Shown: positions 8,194-17,391, counted from the stretch's first letter. The stretch: DNA of 64,000 bases from Neobacillus thermocopriae (GCF_010975035.1 NZ_JAAIUV010000010.1:1-64000); one strand, 5' to 3'. A program made the numbers and translations. Notes: generated from the letters alone by a model not told the origin.

Positions 8194-8382
8194 ATGTACG
8201 AATATAAGTTTGTAAAAATAGAATTCGGCAAGTTATCTGGAAAACCGAAGGAAAATTATAAGGAGGTCATCAAAGAACATGCTAGAGAAGGTTGGAGGTT
8301 TGTGCAAATGCTAACACCTGATCTTACTATTAATGGTGTGGCCTCTTACTACGAACTTGTTTTTGAGAGAACTAAAGGGTGA
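8194..8382 (+). CDS. DUF4177-like small protein
   Basis: A 62-residue soluble protein starting YEYKFVKIEF, with HAREGWRFVQM in the middle and YYELVFER at the end. This is the pattern of DUF4177 proteins: a short beta-alpha-beta fold with a conserved G-W. It is preceded by AACAGGAGG, lies 30 bases after the ATPase, and sits before the operon terminator, so it is probably the last cistron. DUF4177 has no established function. Its link to bacteriocin production or resistance is positional only. Confidence 0.75.
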   Translation: MYEYKFVKIEFGKLSGKPKENYKEVIKEHAREGWRFVQMLTPDLTINGVASYYELVFERTKG

Positions 8383-8443
8383 GTTAACTTCTTCGAATGC
8401 AGATTTGGACTCTCTATATAGCAGGTGCAATGAAGAGAAATTT

Positions 8444-8502
8444 TAAAACAAAAGGGGGAGACTAGACCTAAGATTAAGTCTAGTTTCTCCCTTTTGTTTT
8501 AT
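8444..8502 (+). terminator. Strong terminator of the bacteriocin operon
   Basis: AAACAAAAGGGGGAGACTAGAC pairs (with minor mismatches) with GTCTAGTTTCTCCCTTTTGTTT. A long stem and T-rich tail give a bidirectional terminator closing the accessory operon. Confidence 0.9.
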
Positions 8503-8605
8503 ATTTTATCATGCCCTTGGGTTTTATAAGTGTCGTTTCTGGTGGATTTTTAAAGTTTTAATGAAATTATTATGGAGTATAGATAAATTTTTTTGGGGCA
8601 TTTCA

Positions 8606-9090
8606 AAATGCAGAGGTTTTTCAAAATTTATAGTTCTAGCTTTGTTAGCAGGCTCTTTCCTTACTAAGCTGCGGCGGTTCTGAAGAATCAAGTACGGCAG
8701 TGAGCCACAGTAAGAACCAAAGCCAGGGGACAAAAAGAATAAGTTTCCGAGCCTAAAATGGACGAAGTTGGCCAAACAGTAAAACCGAAGCTGGAAAGGC
8801 TGAATTTAAGAAGTTTAAGAAAGTCAATAAGACCGTTGACATTCCGCCATTGAAAGTAATTCTTCAATATTTTAAAACTGATTAAGTTATCTGATGTAGA
8901 TTTTACTTTTGCTAAGGAGTTGGCTGCAACGATGAATGGAGAAGCGGAAATATTAAAGAAAGATTAAAAAACACAAGATGAAAAGCATCTGAAAATACGT
9001 GCCAATATTGTCGAAAAGGTTCAGTAGTCGGGATCACCGGGAGGCTCCAAATCCGTTGGGGATACCAGCGAAGATGTTATGACGCTAAGG
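8606..9090 (+). pseudogene. Decayed lipoprotein gene
   Basis: Fragments of a lipoprotein can be read across several frames. They run as IVLALLAGSFLT, then CGGSEESSTAVS in another frame, then EAGKAEFKKFKKVNKTVDIPPLKV, then LSDVDFTFAKELAATMNGEAEILKKD, then EKHLKIRANIVEKVQ. The first two give an evident signal peptide with lipobox-like Leu-Thr/Cys-Gly-Gly, separated by a frameshift. At least three frameshifts and several stops interrupt it. No known gene name is offered. It marks the right edge of the accessory block. Confidence 0.65.
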
Positions 9091-9315
9091 CGTTTTTCTT
9101 TTTTCAAAAAATGGAGCATAAGTTACTATTCTTTTTATTAAATTTATTCCTCTCTCTTCTTTGGACAAAGATACTATTTAGGGTTTTAGCAGATAACCGT
9201 GCAAAACACACAGAATGACAAATTTTACAAACATAAATTCGAATTTTTTATGACAGTTCATACAGCTGTCTATACTTATACAATAATAACCGATATAGTG
9301 AAACTGTCTACCTAC

Positions 9316-9345
9316 TTGAAAGTTTTTAAATTTGTCCTTTATATA
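9316..9345 (+). promoter_or_regulatory. Candidate hemE promoter
   Basis: A -35-like TTGAAA (9316-9321) and a -10-like TATATA (9340-9345) are separated by 18 bases, about 50 bases before the hemE start. No other gene lies between. The rest of 9100-9391 is AT-rich with no supported gene. Confidence 0.4.
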
Positions 9346-9391
9346 TTACAATGGGAATCAGACATGTCTTTGAAAGGTGGAAATTCATTTT

Positions 9392-10438
9392 ATGAAAAAG
9401 CAAATAAACGACACATTTTTGAGAGCTGCGCGCGGAGAGATAACAGACTACGTTCCTGTTTGGTATATGCGTCAGGCAGGACGTTCACAACCAGAATATA
9501 GAGAGATTAAAGAAAAGTATTCTTTATTTGAAATTACTCATCAACCTGAATTATGCGCTTATGTAACACGTTTGCCTGTAGAACAGTATAACGTAGATGC
9601 AGCGATTTTATACAAAGATATTATGACACCGCTTCCTGCAATGGGCGTTCATGTAGACATTAAGTCTGGTGTAGGTCCTGTGATTGACAATCCCATTCGT
9701 TCACTGGCAGATGTTGAAAAGCTTGGAGAAATTAATCCTGAAGAGGATATCCCTTTTGTATTAGATACAATTAAACTATTGACAGAGGAGCAATTATCGG
9801 TACCATTAATTGGCTTTTCTGGTGCGCCGTTTACACTGGCTAGTTACATGATTGAAGGCGGCCCTTCCAAAAATTACAATAAAACCAAGGCATTTATGTA
9901 TGCAGAGCCGAAAGCATGGTTTGCTCTAATGGATAAGCTCGGAGATATGATTATTACATATGTGAAAGCACAAATTAATGCTGGTGCCAGTGCGATTCAA
10001 ATTTTTGATTCATGGGTTGGAGCGTTAAATGTAGAAGATTATCGGTATTATATTAAGCCAATTATGAATCGAATTTTTTCTGCATTGAGAGAAGAAAATG
10101 TTCCATTGATCATGTTTGGAGTGGGAGCTAGCCACCTAGCATTAGAATGGAATGATTTACCACTTGATGTCGTTGGACTAGACTGGAGACTTCCAATTAA
10201 ACAGGCAAGGGAACTAGGGATACACAAAACCATTCAAGGTAACATGGATCCAGCCATTTTGTTAGCTCCTTGGGAAGTTGTGGAGGAACGCGCCAAGGCC
10301 ATTTTAGATCAAGGTATGGCTCAGAATGGCTATATCTTCAATTTAGGGCACGGAGTATTTCCATCTGTTAATCCAGAAACATTAAAGAGATTAACAGCCT
10401 TTATCCATGAATATTCTTTATCACAGAAAAAGCGTTAA
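9392..10438 (+). CDS. hemE: Uroporphyrinogen III decarboxylase
   Basis: HemE decarboxylates the four acetate side chains of uroporphyrinogen III to give coproporphyrinogen III in the cytoplasm. The 348-residue product has the family N-terminal signature [16 protein letters not shown], followed by [31 protein letters not shown] and GNMDPAILL. Start is taken at ATG 9392 (MKKQIN) with AAAGGTGG upstream; an in-frame GTG at 9377 overlaps that ribosome site and is unlikely. First gene of the hemE-hemH-hemY series, in the same order as B. subtilis. Confidence 0.97.
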   Translation: MKKQINDTFLRAARGEITDYVPVWYMRQAGRSQPEYREIKEKYSLFEITHQPELCAYVTRLPVEQYNVDAAILYKDIMTPLPAMGVHVDIKSGVGPVIDNPIRSLADVEKLGEINPEEDIPFVLDTIKLLTEEQLSVPLIGFSGAPFTLASYMIEGGPSKNYNKTKAFMYAEPKAWFALMDKLGDMIITYVKAQINAGASAIQIFDSWVGALNVEDYRYYIKPIMNRIFSALREENVPLIMFGVGASHLALEWNDLPLDVVGLDWRLPIKQARELGIHKTIQGNMDPAILLAPWEVVEERAKAILDQGMAQNGYIFNLGHGVFPSVNPETLKRLTAFIHEYSLSQKKR

Positions 10439-10507
10439 AATCTGTGATTGAAGCAACTTGCTTGGTAAATATTTAGGATTTTTGGCACAATATAATAAGC
10501 TGTGAAA

Positions 10508-10556
10508 AAAGGGGCATAAAGGAGGCAGGATCATTGCTTTATCTTTATGGCCCTGT
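10508..10556 (+). promoter_or_regulatory. Hairpin in the hemE-hemH spacer
   Basis: AGGGGCATAAAG pairs with CTTTATGGCCCT (one mismatch) around a 21-base loop. A TATAAT-like hexamer at 10491-10496 lies just upstream, although no good -35 is visible. The 163-base spacer is long for this operon, so an internal promoter or leader structure ahead of hemH is possible. Confidence 0.35.
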
Positions 10557-10601
10557 CCCTAATTTGATAGGGAAAATGGAATTATTTAAAGAGGTGTACA
10601 T

Positions 10602-11531
10602 ATGAAAAAAAAGAAAATGGGTTTGCTCGTTATGGCATACGGCACACCTTATACTTTAGATGATCTGGAACGGTATTATACTCATATTCGACATGGGCGA
10701 AAGCCAACTACGGAAATGTTGGAGGATCTCCGAAATCGTTACCAAGCAATTGGGGGAATTTCACCGCTTGCTAAAATTACCCTTGCACAAGCAGAAAAAC
10801 TGGAAGAACATTTAAATAAGATTCAAGATCAGATCGAATTTAAAATGTATCTCGGATTAAAACATATTGACCCATTTATCGAGGATGCTGTTAAGCAGAT
10901 GCATGAAGATGGTATTACAGAAGCCGTTAGTATTGTACTAGCACCACATTTTTCTACATTTAGTGTTAAATCGTATAATGGAAGAGCAGTACAGGAAGCA
11001 GAAAAGCTTGGTGGGCCTAAAATAATAACCATTGAGAGTTGGTATAAAGAGCCGAAATTTATTAAATATTGGGCGGATCAAGTCAAAAGAATTTTTGATC
11101 GTATGCCTGAAGAAGAGAAGCAATCATCGGTTCTTATTGTTTCTGCACATAGTTTGCCAGAGAAAATATTGCAGTTTGGAGATCCATATCCACAAGAGCT
11201 ACAGGATACAGCAACATTAATTGCTAAACAAGCGGGTGTAAAAAATTATGTGATTGGTTGGCAAAGTGCCGGCAATACTCCTGAGCCATGGTTAGGACCT
11301 GATGTACAAGATTTAACAAGAGATTTATATAATAAACATCAATATCAAGCATTTGTCTATGCACCAGTGGGATTTGTGTCTGATCATCTTGAAGTACTAT
11401 ATGATAATGATATTGAATGTAAGGCTGTAACGGATGAAATTGGTGCCAGCTATTATCGCCCGGAAATGCCAAATGCCAAAGAAGAGTTTATTGATGCATT
11501 GGCGTCTGTTGTATTAAAAGCAATACAGTAA
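10602..11531 (+). CDS. hemH: Coproporphyrin III ferrochelatase
   Basis: A 309-residue ferrochelatase. In Gram-positive bacteria this enzyme (also called CpfC) inserts Fe(II) into coproporphyrin III. Typical segments seen are [23 protein letters not shown] at the start, [12 protein letters not shown], the ferrochelatase signature region [10 protein letters not shown] with the metal-binding His, and [19 protein letters not shown] with the conserved Glu. No C-terminal [2Fe-2S] extension is present. AAAGAGGTG precedes the ATG. It sits between hemE and hemY as in B. subtilis. Confidence 0.97.
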   Translation: MKKKKMGLLVMAYGTPYTLDDLERYYTHIRHGRKPTTEMLEDLRNRYQAIGGISPLAKITLAQAEKLEEHLNKIQDQIEFKMYLGLKHIDPFIEDAVKQMHEDGITEAVSIVLAPHFSTFSVKSYNGRAVQEAEKLGGPKIITIESWYKEPKFIKYWADQVKRIFDRMPEEEKQSSVLIVSAHSLPEKILQFGDPYPQELQDTATLIAKQAGVKNYVIGWQSAGNTPEPWLGPDVQDLTRDLYNKHQYQAFVYAPVGFVSDHLEVLYDNDIECKAVTDEIGASYYRPEMPNAKEEFIDALASVVLKAIQ

Positions 11532-11564
11532 AGGAAACTCAGGTAATGAAAGAGGGTGACTTCC

Positions 11565-12998
11565 GTGGCGGAAGAAAAACAGAAAGTTGTTATCATTGGG
11601 GGAGGAATTGCCGGACTGACCTCAGCCTTTTATTTGCAAAAAAAAATAAAGGAAAATCAACTTCCGATCGATATTCAACTAATTGAAGCGTCTCACCGTC
11701 TCGGCGGGAAATTACAAACTGTCAGAAGGGACGGTTTTACGATTGAGCGGGGACCTGATTCTTTTTTAGCTAGAAAAACTAGTATGATTAGATTGGCTAA
11801 AGAAGTTGGGATGGATGATCAATTAGTTCATAATTCTACAGGTAAATCGTATGTATTGGTTAATAATAAACTTCATCCGATGCCTGGTGGATCTATCATG
11901 GGGATCCCGACGGAAATTGGTCCTTTTATCACTACTGGTCTTTTTTCAATTCCTGGTAAGCTGAGAGCAGCAGCAGATTTTCTACTTCCCCGTTCAGAAG
12001 CTGGAAAAGACCAAGCTTTGGGACAATTTTTCCGCAGAAGATTAGGTAACGAGGTCGTTGAAAATTTAATCGAACCTTTATTGTCAGGTATCTATGCAGG
12101 GGACATTGATCAACTCAGTTTAATGTCAACATTTCCCCAATTTTATGAGGTAGAACAAAAGTATCGTAGTTTAATTATTGGTATGAAAAAATCTACCCCT
12201 AATCAGGCAAAGCAGCCTGTACAAAATAAACCGACCAAAGGGGCTTTCCTGACCTTTAAAACGGGATTACAGTCATTTGCCGAAGCAATAGAAGCAAAGC
12301 TTGATCCTCATTCTATTTTAAAAGGACATAGAGTTGAGAAGATTACAAGAACTAATGGTAAATATAGAATTTTCCTTAATAACGGAGAAGAAATGACGGC
12401 AGACTGCGTTATCGCCGCTACTCCGCACCAAATCACTCAGTCTATGTTTTCTGATTATCGTTTTTTTGATCCATTAAAAGCGGTACCATCTACATCTGTT
12501 GCTACAGTTGCAATGGCTTTTCCGAAGGAAGCCATTAAGAAGGATATTGATGGAACTGGATTTGTCGTATCTAGAAATAGTGATTATTCCATTACTGCAT
12601 GTACTTGGACACATAAAAAATGGGCGCATTCTACGCCAGAAGGAAAAGTATTACTTCGTTGTTATGTAGGTAGGGCCGGTGATGAGACCATTGTCGATCT
12701 TTCCGATGACCAAATTAATAAAATTGTTCTGGATGATCTGAAGAAAACAATGGATATCACGATGAATCCCGATTTTTCGATCATTTCACGATGGAAAAAT
12801 GCCATGCCACAATATACAGTTGGCCACAAACAGCGTCTTGCAACGATTTTGGAAAAAATGGGACAAGAGCTTCCCGGTGTATTTCTGGCTGGTGCTTCTT
12901 ATGGTGGAGTAGGCGTACCTGATTGTATTGATCAGGGAGAAGCTGCTGTTAAAGGAGTTTTAGAATATTTAAACGTAAAAGAAGCTGTTACAATGTAA
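11565..12998 (+). CDS. hemY: Coproporphyrinogen III oxidase, oxygen-dependent (CgoX type)
   Basis: A FAD-dependent oxidase of the HemY/CgoX family that oxidises coproporphyrinogen III to coproporphyrin III, supplying HemH. The N-terminal dinucleotide motif VVIIGGGIAGL is followed by GGKLQTVRRDGFTIERGPDSFL and the family block NLIEPLLSGIYAGD; the C-terminal GASYGGVGVPDCIDQGEAA closes the FAD site. I choose GTG 11565 (MAEEKQK) with AGAGGGTG upstream; a GTG at 11556 would overlap that site. The oxygen requirement is family knowledge and matters because an anaerobic gene set lies further along the window. Confidence 0.95.
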   Translation: MAEEKQKVVIIGGGIAGLTSAFYLQKKIKENQLPIDIQLIEASHRLGGKLQTVRRDGFTIERGPDSFLARKTSMIRLAKEVGMDDQLVHNSTGKSYVLVNNKLHPMPGGSIMGIPTEIGPFITTGLFSIPGKLRAAADFLLPRSEAGKDQALGQFFRRRLGNEVVENLIEPLLSGIYAGDIDQLSLMSTFPQFYEVEQKYRSLIIGMKKSTPNQAKQPVQNKPTKGAFLTFKTGLQSFAEAIEAKLDPHSILKGHRVEKITRTNGKYRIFLNNGEEMTADCVIAATPHQITQSMFSDYRFFDPLKAVPSTSVATVAMAFPKEAIKKDIDGTGFVVSRNSDYSITACTWTHKKWAHSTPEGKVLLRCYVGRAGDETIVDLSDDQINKIVLDDLKKTMDITMNPDFSIISRWKNAMPQYTVGHKQRLATILEKMGQELPGVFLAGASYGGVGVPDCIDQGEAAVKGVLEYLNVKEAVTM

Positions 12999-13011
12999 CA
13001 GCTTCTTTTTT
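12981..13011 (+). terminator. hem operon terminator
   Basis: GAAGCTGTTACA-atg-TGTAACAGCTTC followed by TTTTTT. The stem includes the last hemY codons and stop. Confidence 0.95.
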
Positions 13012-13072
13012 CATTTAATTTGACTTAAAAAATGATTCAGTAAAAGCACCCTAGAGGGTGTGACGTCTTTGT

Positions 13073-13162
13073 TTCCCGTCCTAAGATAAGACAACATTGA
13101 AACTTCTTTGGTCTCTTTGTGTTTTCTTTATTACAGTTGATGCTCTCCAGGCTATACGCCTA
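13073..13162 (+). repeat. Dispersed intergenic repeat, decayed copy B
   Basis: CCCGTCCTAAGATAAGACAA and TTTGTGTTTTCTTTATTACA and GGCTATACGCC line up with the CCTACGATAAGTCAACA, GTGTTTCCTTTATCTCA and CATACGCCGC words of the better copies. The central GGCAGC to TTTTGGGAG portion is deleted. It fills most of the 349-base hemY-yhgE gap. Confidence 0.55.
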
Positions 13163-13231
13163 TTGGCATGGTTTTTTGCTTTTCTACTTGCAAACGAGGA
13201 AAATTTCGAGTATACTCATTGGGTGAAATAA

Positions 13232-13256
13232 ATGACTAAAATGTCCATTTGGTCAT
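13232..13256. promoter_or_regulatory. Operator-like dyad 1 upstream of yhgE
   Basis: ATGACTAAAAT and ATTTGGTCAT form an imperfect dyad (half-site ATGACYAAAT). This pattern is typical of TetR-family operators. A related dyad lies at 13300-13322, with AT-rich promoter-like DNA between. Confidence 0.45.
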
Positions 13257-13299
13257 TTTGTTTTATATATATTTTGGGGGTTATTTTTTTGGAGTTTAT

Positions 13300-13322
13300 T
13301 GACCAAATGAATAAAATAGTCA
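13300..13322. promoter_or_regulatory. Operator-like dyad 2 upstream of yhgE
   Basis: TGACCAAATG and AAAATAGTCA form a second dyad with the same TGACYAAAT half-site, ending about 26 bases before the yhgE start. Two sites suggest cooperative repression of yhgE. Confidence 0.45.
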
Positions 13323-13347
13323 ATTTTTATAAAAGGAGGCATGAAGG

Positions 13348-15501
13348 ATGAAAAATCATTTCTTTAAAAAAGAGCTTTCTGCCATTTTAAAAAATAAAAA
13401 GGTTTTAATCCCAATCATTGCAGTTATGTTTGTTCCAGTGTTATATGCAGGCATGTTTCTTTGGGCTTTTTGGGATCCTTATGCAAATTTAAGTAAACTT
13501 CCCGTTGCAATAGTTAATGAGGACCAGGGAGCTGAATTTGAAGGAGATCAATTACATCTTGGGAATGACCTTGTAACAAAATTGGAGAAAAGCAAAGACT
13601 TTGGTTTTGAAAAAGTTGACAAACAAAAAGCGTATAATCAGTTAAAAAACCAAAAATACTACATGCTCATTGAAATTCCAAAAGATTTTTCTAAAAATGC
13701 AACGACATTATTAGATGATGATCCAAAAAAGCTGGAATTAAAATATATTCCGAATGAAAGCTTTAACTTTTTATCTTCTCAAATCGGGGGAACAGCAGTT
13801 GAGAAAATTAAAACTGCCGTATCTGAAAAAGTAACGGAGACATATGCGGAAACCATGTTTGAGAAAATATCTGAGCTTGCTGATGGAGTTGAGAAGGCAA
13901 GTGAAGGTGCTGAAAAATTAAGCGATGGGACAGTGGCATTAAATGAAGGAACAAAAGAATTAAATAAAGGCCTTGCCACTTTAGCGGAAAAATCCATTCA
14001 ATTTCGTGAAGGTTCCAAAGAGGCGGCTATAGGTTCACAAAAACTCACAGCTGGAACTTTGGAAATAAAAAAAGGTTTAGGTAAGGTAGATAATAACCTT
14101 CCATTGTTAATTGAGGGAACGAACCAAGTGTATTCTGGTTTAGAACAGTTAAAACATGAACTTCCTGCTGGAATTGCTTCTGAAATCGAGAAACAATTAA
14201 CTGGAAATATAGGTCGATTAAATAAGGGAATTGATCAGTTTCAATCTCAATTATCAACATCATTATCAGCACAAATTGCAGAACAATTAATAGATGAGCA
14301 AACCGCAAAAATGGAGCAGCTTTCAAATGCATTAATTCAAAATGGTGTATCACCACAGCTTGTGAGTGGAATAATGACACAAATGCAACAAAATGCACCA
14401 TCTAAAGAACAGCTGCAACAACAAATTTTAACTAAACTTGATTCTAAATTAGATGAAGGTTTTAATCAATTTAAAACAGGGTTAAATAGTCAGCTCAGTG
14501 GTGCTTCAAACGGATTGGAAAAGAAAATAGAGAATAAAACAAATCCTTATTTTGACCAATTAATCAGTGGTATTGGGACTATCAATGAAAATCAAAAAAC
14601 ACTACAGAATGGAATTCATCTGTTATATGAGGGAGCAACAGCATTAAATAATGGAGCAACGGAACTATCTTCTGGCTTAAACCAGCTCTCTAATGGAACA
14701 GATCAATTAACAGAAGGGACAGGAAAATTAGCAGCTGGATCAGAACAGCTTAAAGAAGGATCAAATACACTTACAGATGGAACGAAGGAATTAGCTAATA
14801 AGTTGTCAGAAGGAGCAACTGAAGCATCCAAAGTTCATGCAACAGACAAAACATATGATATGATGGCAAAACCAGTCAAACTAGCTGATGAAAAACTAAA
14901 CCCAGTTCCTAACTATGGTACTGGATTTGCACCTTATTTCTTATCATTAGGCTTATTTGTCGGTGCCTTACTGTTATCTATTGTTTTCCCAATGCGTGAT
15001 ACAGTTGTGAAGCCTTCAAGCGGATTCCACTGGTTTGCAGGGAAGTTTTTGACGATGGCGGGTGTTGGGGTTGTTCAAGCATTATTGGCTGACGCAATTC
15101 TTTTATTCGGATTAGACTTGCATGTCCAAAGTACACCTAAGTTTATTTTCTTTTCTATATTAACAAGCTTGACATTTATTGCTCTTGTTCAATTTTTAGT
15201 AACAACCTTTGCGGATGCGGGTCGCTTTATCGCTATCATCATTTTGATTTTCCAATTAACAACAAGTGCTGGAACATTTCCACTTGAATTAATTCCGGAA
15301 TTTTTACAGCATTTTAATGCATATCTACCAATGACATATACAGTCTTTGGCTTTAAAGCGGTAATCTCAAGTGGAGACTACAGTTTCATGTGGCATAATA
15401 GTTTCATTTTATTAAGCTATATCTTATTGTTTGCCATTCTAACCATTATTTATTTCACGATTAAATATCGTCAATCATACAAGTTACAAGTGAATGAATG
15501 A
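13348..15501 (+). CDS. yhgE: YhgE/Pip-family ABC-2-like membrane protein
   Basis: A 717-residue protein with one N-terminal membrane helix (about residues 20-38), a long extracytoplasmic coiled-coil region, and about five C-terminal helices (from residue 530). The central region has repeated motifs of the type LSDGTVALNEGTKELNKGL near residues 190-260 and again at 425-490, diagnostic of YhgE/phage-infection-protein relatives. Such proteins act in export or surface functions and include ESX-related YueB-like phage receptors. AAAGGAGG precedes the ATG. In B. subtilis the TetR gene yhgD is adjacent, but here it is absent while two operator-like dyads remain. Confidence 0.88.
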   Translation: MKNHFFKKELSAILKNKKVLIPIIAVMFVPVLYAGMFLWAFWDPYANLSKLPVAIVNEDQGAEFEGDQLHLGNDLVTKLEKSKDFGFEKVDKQKAYNQLKNQKYYMLIEIPKDFSKNATTLLDDDPKKLELKYIPNESFNFLSSQIGGTAVEKIKTAVSEKVTETYAETMFEKISELADGVEKASEGAEKLSDGTVALNEGTKELNKGLATLAEKSIQFREGSKEAAIGSQKLTAGTLEIKKGLGKVDNNLPLLIEGTNQVYSGLEQLKHELPAGIASEIEKQLTGNIGRLNKGIDQFQSQLSTSLSAQIAEQLIDEQTAKMEQLSNALIQNGVSPQLVSGIMTQMQQNAPSKEQLQQQILTKLDSKLDEGFNQFKTGLNSQLSGASNGLEKKIENKTNPYFDQLISGIGTINENQKTLQNGIHLLYEGATALNNGATELSSGLNQLSNGTDQLTEGTGKLAAGSEQLKEGSNTLTDGTKELANKLSEGATEASKVHATDKTYDMMAKPVKLADEKLNPVPNYGTGFAPYFLSLGLFVGALLLSIVFPMRDTVVKPSSGFHWFAGKFLTMAGVGVVQALLADAILLFGLDLHVQSTPKFIFFSILTSLTFIALVQFLVTTFADAGRFIAIIILIFQLTTSAGTFPLELIPEFLQHFNAYLPMTYTVFGFKAVISSGDYSFMWHNSFILLSYILLFAILTIIYFTIKYRQSYKLQVNE

Positions 15502-15505
15502 TATG

Positions 15506-15546
15506 AAAAAACCAGCTATAATCGTTTGATTTGGCTGGTTTTTTCT
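15506..15546 (+). terminator. yhgE terminator
   Basis: AAAAAACCAGC pairs with GCTGGTTTTTT around a loop of about 17 bases. Confidence 0.85.
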
Positions 15547-15613
15547 GTATTAATAATAGAGAAAGTATGTCAATTGGAAATAGTAATAAATAAAGAATGG
15601 GAGGTAATAGATC

Positions 15614-16348
15614 ATGAAATTAACGGTTATCGGATTCTGGGGCGGCTATCCCAAGAAAAATGCAGCAAGCGCAGGATACTTACTGGAACATGAAGGATTT
15701 CAGTTGTTAATTGATTGTGGAAGTGGGGTCCTATCTAAATTACAAAATGTTTTAGCTCCAGAAGAATTGGATGCAGTAATTCTCTCGCATTATCATCCAG
15801 ATCATATTGCTGATATTGGAGTATTGCAGCATGCTAGGCTTATCCAGGGGTTCTTAGGGAAAGAAGTTCCAACTTTACCGATCTATGGTCATTCATTTAA
15901 TAAACAAGAATTTTCGAAATTGACTTATAAGAATATTACTAAAGGAGTGGCCTATGATCCGAGTCAGCTTTTAACTGTTGGACCTTTTAATATTTCCTTT
16001 TTAAAAACTGACCATCCTGTACCTTGTTATGCAATGAAAATAGAAGCAGGTGGAAAAAAGTTAGTCTATACCGCGGATAGTGCCTTTAAAGAAGAATTTA
16101 TTGGATTTAGCATAGGAGCAGATGTTTTACTTTGTGAATGTAATTTTTATGGAGGGCAAGATGGGAAGTCGGCAGGTCATATGAACAGTATAGAGGCTGG
16201 TCAGTTTGCTCAACAAGCAGCTGTCCATCAATTAATTCTTACTCACCTACCTCACTATGGTAATCTTTCTGATTTGCTTTACGAGGCATCTAGAGAGTTT
16301 ACTGGTATAATAAAGCTTGCCGACGAATTTTTGACGGTAGTACTTTAA
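15614..16348 (+). CDS. yhfI: MBL-fold metallo-hydrolase (YhfI-like)
   Basis: A 244-residue metallo-beta-lactamase-fold protein of the RNase Z/CPDase-like group. The metal motif SHYHPDH (residues about 56-62) is present, together with TDHPVPCYAMKIE, the aspartate region YTADSAF, and a late ligand in LTHLPHYG. Size and the location directly before lplJ match B. subtilis YhfI. It could cleave a phosphodiester or act as an arylsulfatase-like hydrolase; the substrate is unknown. GGGAGG precedes the ATG, and lplJ follows 16 bases later, indicating an operon. Confidence 0.85.
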   Translation: MKLTVIGFWGGYPKKNAASAGYLLEHEGFQLLIDCGSGVLSKLQNVLAPEELDAVILSHYHPDHIADIGVLQHARLIQGFLGKEVPTLPIYGHSFNKQEFSKLTYKNITKGVAYDPSQLLTVGPFNISFLKTDHPVPCYAMKIEAGGKKLVYTADSAFKEEFIGFSIGADVLLCECNFYGGQDGKSAGHMNSIEAGQFAQQAAVHQLILTHLPHYGNLSDLLYEASREFTGIIKLADEFLTVVL

Positions 16349-16364
16349 AGGAGGCCTTTTAAGC

Positions 16365-17354
16365 ATGTTATTTATTGATAATAAAGGAATAACTGACCCC
16401 CGGATAAATTTAGCGATTGAGGAATATGCTTTAAAAAATCTTGATATAAATGAAACGTACTTATTATTTTACATAAATGAACCGTCTATCATTATTGGGA
16501 AAAATCAAAACACCATTGAAGAAATCAATACGGAGTATGTTGAGAAAAATGGAATACATGTTGTAAGAAGACTTTCAGGTGGGGGAGCTGTTTATCATGA
16601 TTTAGGAAATTTAAATTTTAGTTTTATTACAAAAGATGATGGGGATAGTTTTCACAATTTCCGAAAATTCACGGAACCTGTTATTGCTGCATTAAAAAAG
16701 TTGGGTGTCAATGCTGAGTTGAGTGGCCGTAATGATATAGAAGTAGATGGAAGGAAAATTTCAGGTAATGCCCAATTTTCAACAAAAGGCCGAATGTTCA
16801 GCCATGGAACATTATTATTTGATTCGGAGATTGAAAATGTGGTATCAGCCTTAAAGGTGAAAAAAGATAAAATTGAATCTAAGGGGATTAAATCTGTTAG
16901 AAGTAGGGTAGCCAATATTTCAGAGTTTTTAGAGGAAAAAATTTCTATCGAACAATTCCGCTCGTTACTATTAAAATTTATTTTTGACGGGCAGGAGCAA
17001 GTGCAGGAATATGTTTTAACTGAGGAAGATTGGGAGAAAATCCACCAACTTTCAAAGGAAAGGTACCAAAATTGGGAGTGGAATTATGGCAAATCTCCTA
17101 AATTTAACTTACAGCATTCACAGCGTTTCCCTGCAGGTTCGATTGATGTTCGGCTCGATGTAAATAAAGGGATGATTGAAAATTGTAAAATTTACGGGGA
17201 CTTTTTTGGTGTCGGTGATGTTGGAGAAATAGAGGAGAAACTTATAGGCATTCGTTATGAGAAAAATGAAATTGAAAAGGCATTGGCTGATTTGAATACA
17301 CACCATTATTTTGGAAATATTTCAAAAGATGAATTTATTTCCTTGCTATATTAA
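16365..17354 (+). CDS. lplJ: Lipoate-protein ligase
   Basis: A 329-residue ligase that activates free lipoate with ATP and attaches it to lipoyl domains of 2-oxoacid dehydrogenases or GcvH. The signature RRLSGGGAVYHDLGNLNFS is at residues about 70-88, and RNDIEVDGRKISGNAQ contains the catalytic-site Lys. The C-terminal accessory domain (about residues 245-329) is present, giving the full LplA-type length. AAAGGAGG precedes the ATG. It is coupled with yhfI as in B. subtilis and closed by a terminator. Confidence 0.95.
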   Translation: MLFIDNKGITDPRINLAIEEYALKNLDINETYLLFYINEPSIIIGKNQNTIEEINTEYVEKNGIHVVRRLSGGGAVYHDLGNLNFSFITKDDGDSFHNFRKFTEPVIAALKKLGVNAELSGRNDIEVDGRKISGNAQFSTKGRMFSHGTLLFDSEIENVVSALKVKKDKIESKGIKSVRSRVANISEFLEEKISIEQFRSLLLKFIFDGQEQVQEYVLTEEDWEKIHQLSKERYQNWEWNYGKSPKFNLQHSQRFPAGSIDVRLDVNKGMIENCKIYGDFFGVGDVGEIEEKLIGIRYEKNEIEKALADLNTHHYFGNISKDEFISLLY

Positions 17355-17363
17355 TGAATAGTT

Positions 17364-17391
17364 TAAAAGCACCTTTTTAAAGGTGCTTTAT
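17364..17391 (+). terminator. lplJ terminator
   Basis: TAAAAGCACCTTT-TT-AAAGGTGCTTTA followed by TTTATT. Confidence 0.9.

Noticed and set aside
9199..9501. 100-residue ORF overlapping the hemE start
   Set aside because: Out of frame with hemE and covers its promoter region; a by-product of low stop density.
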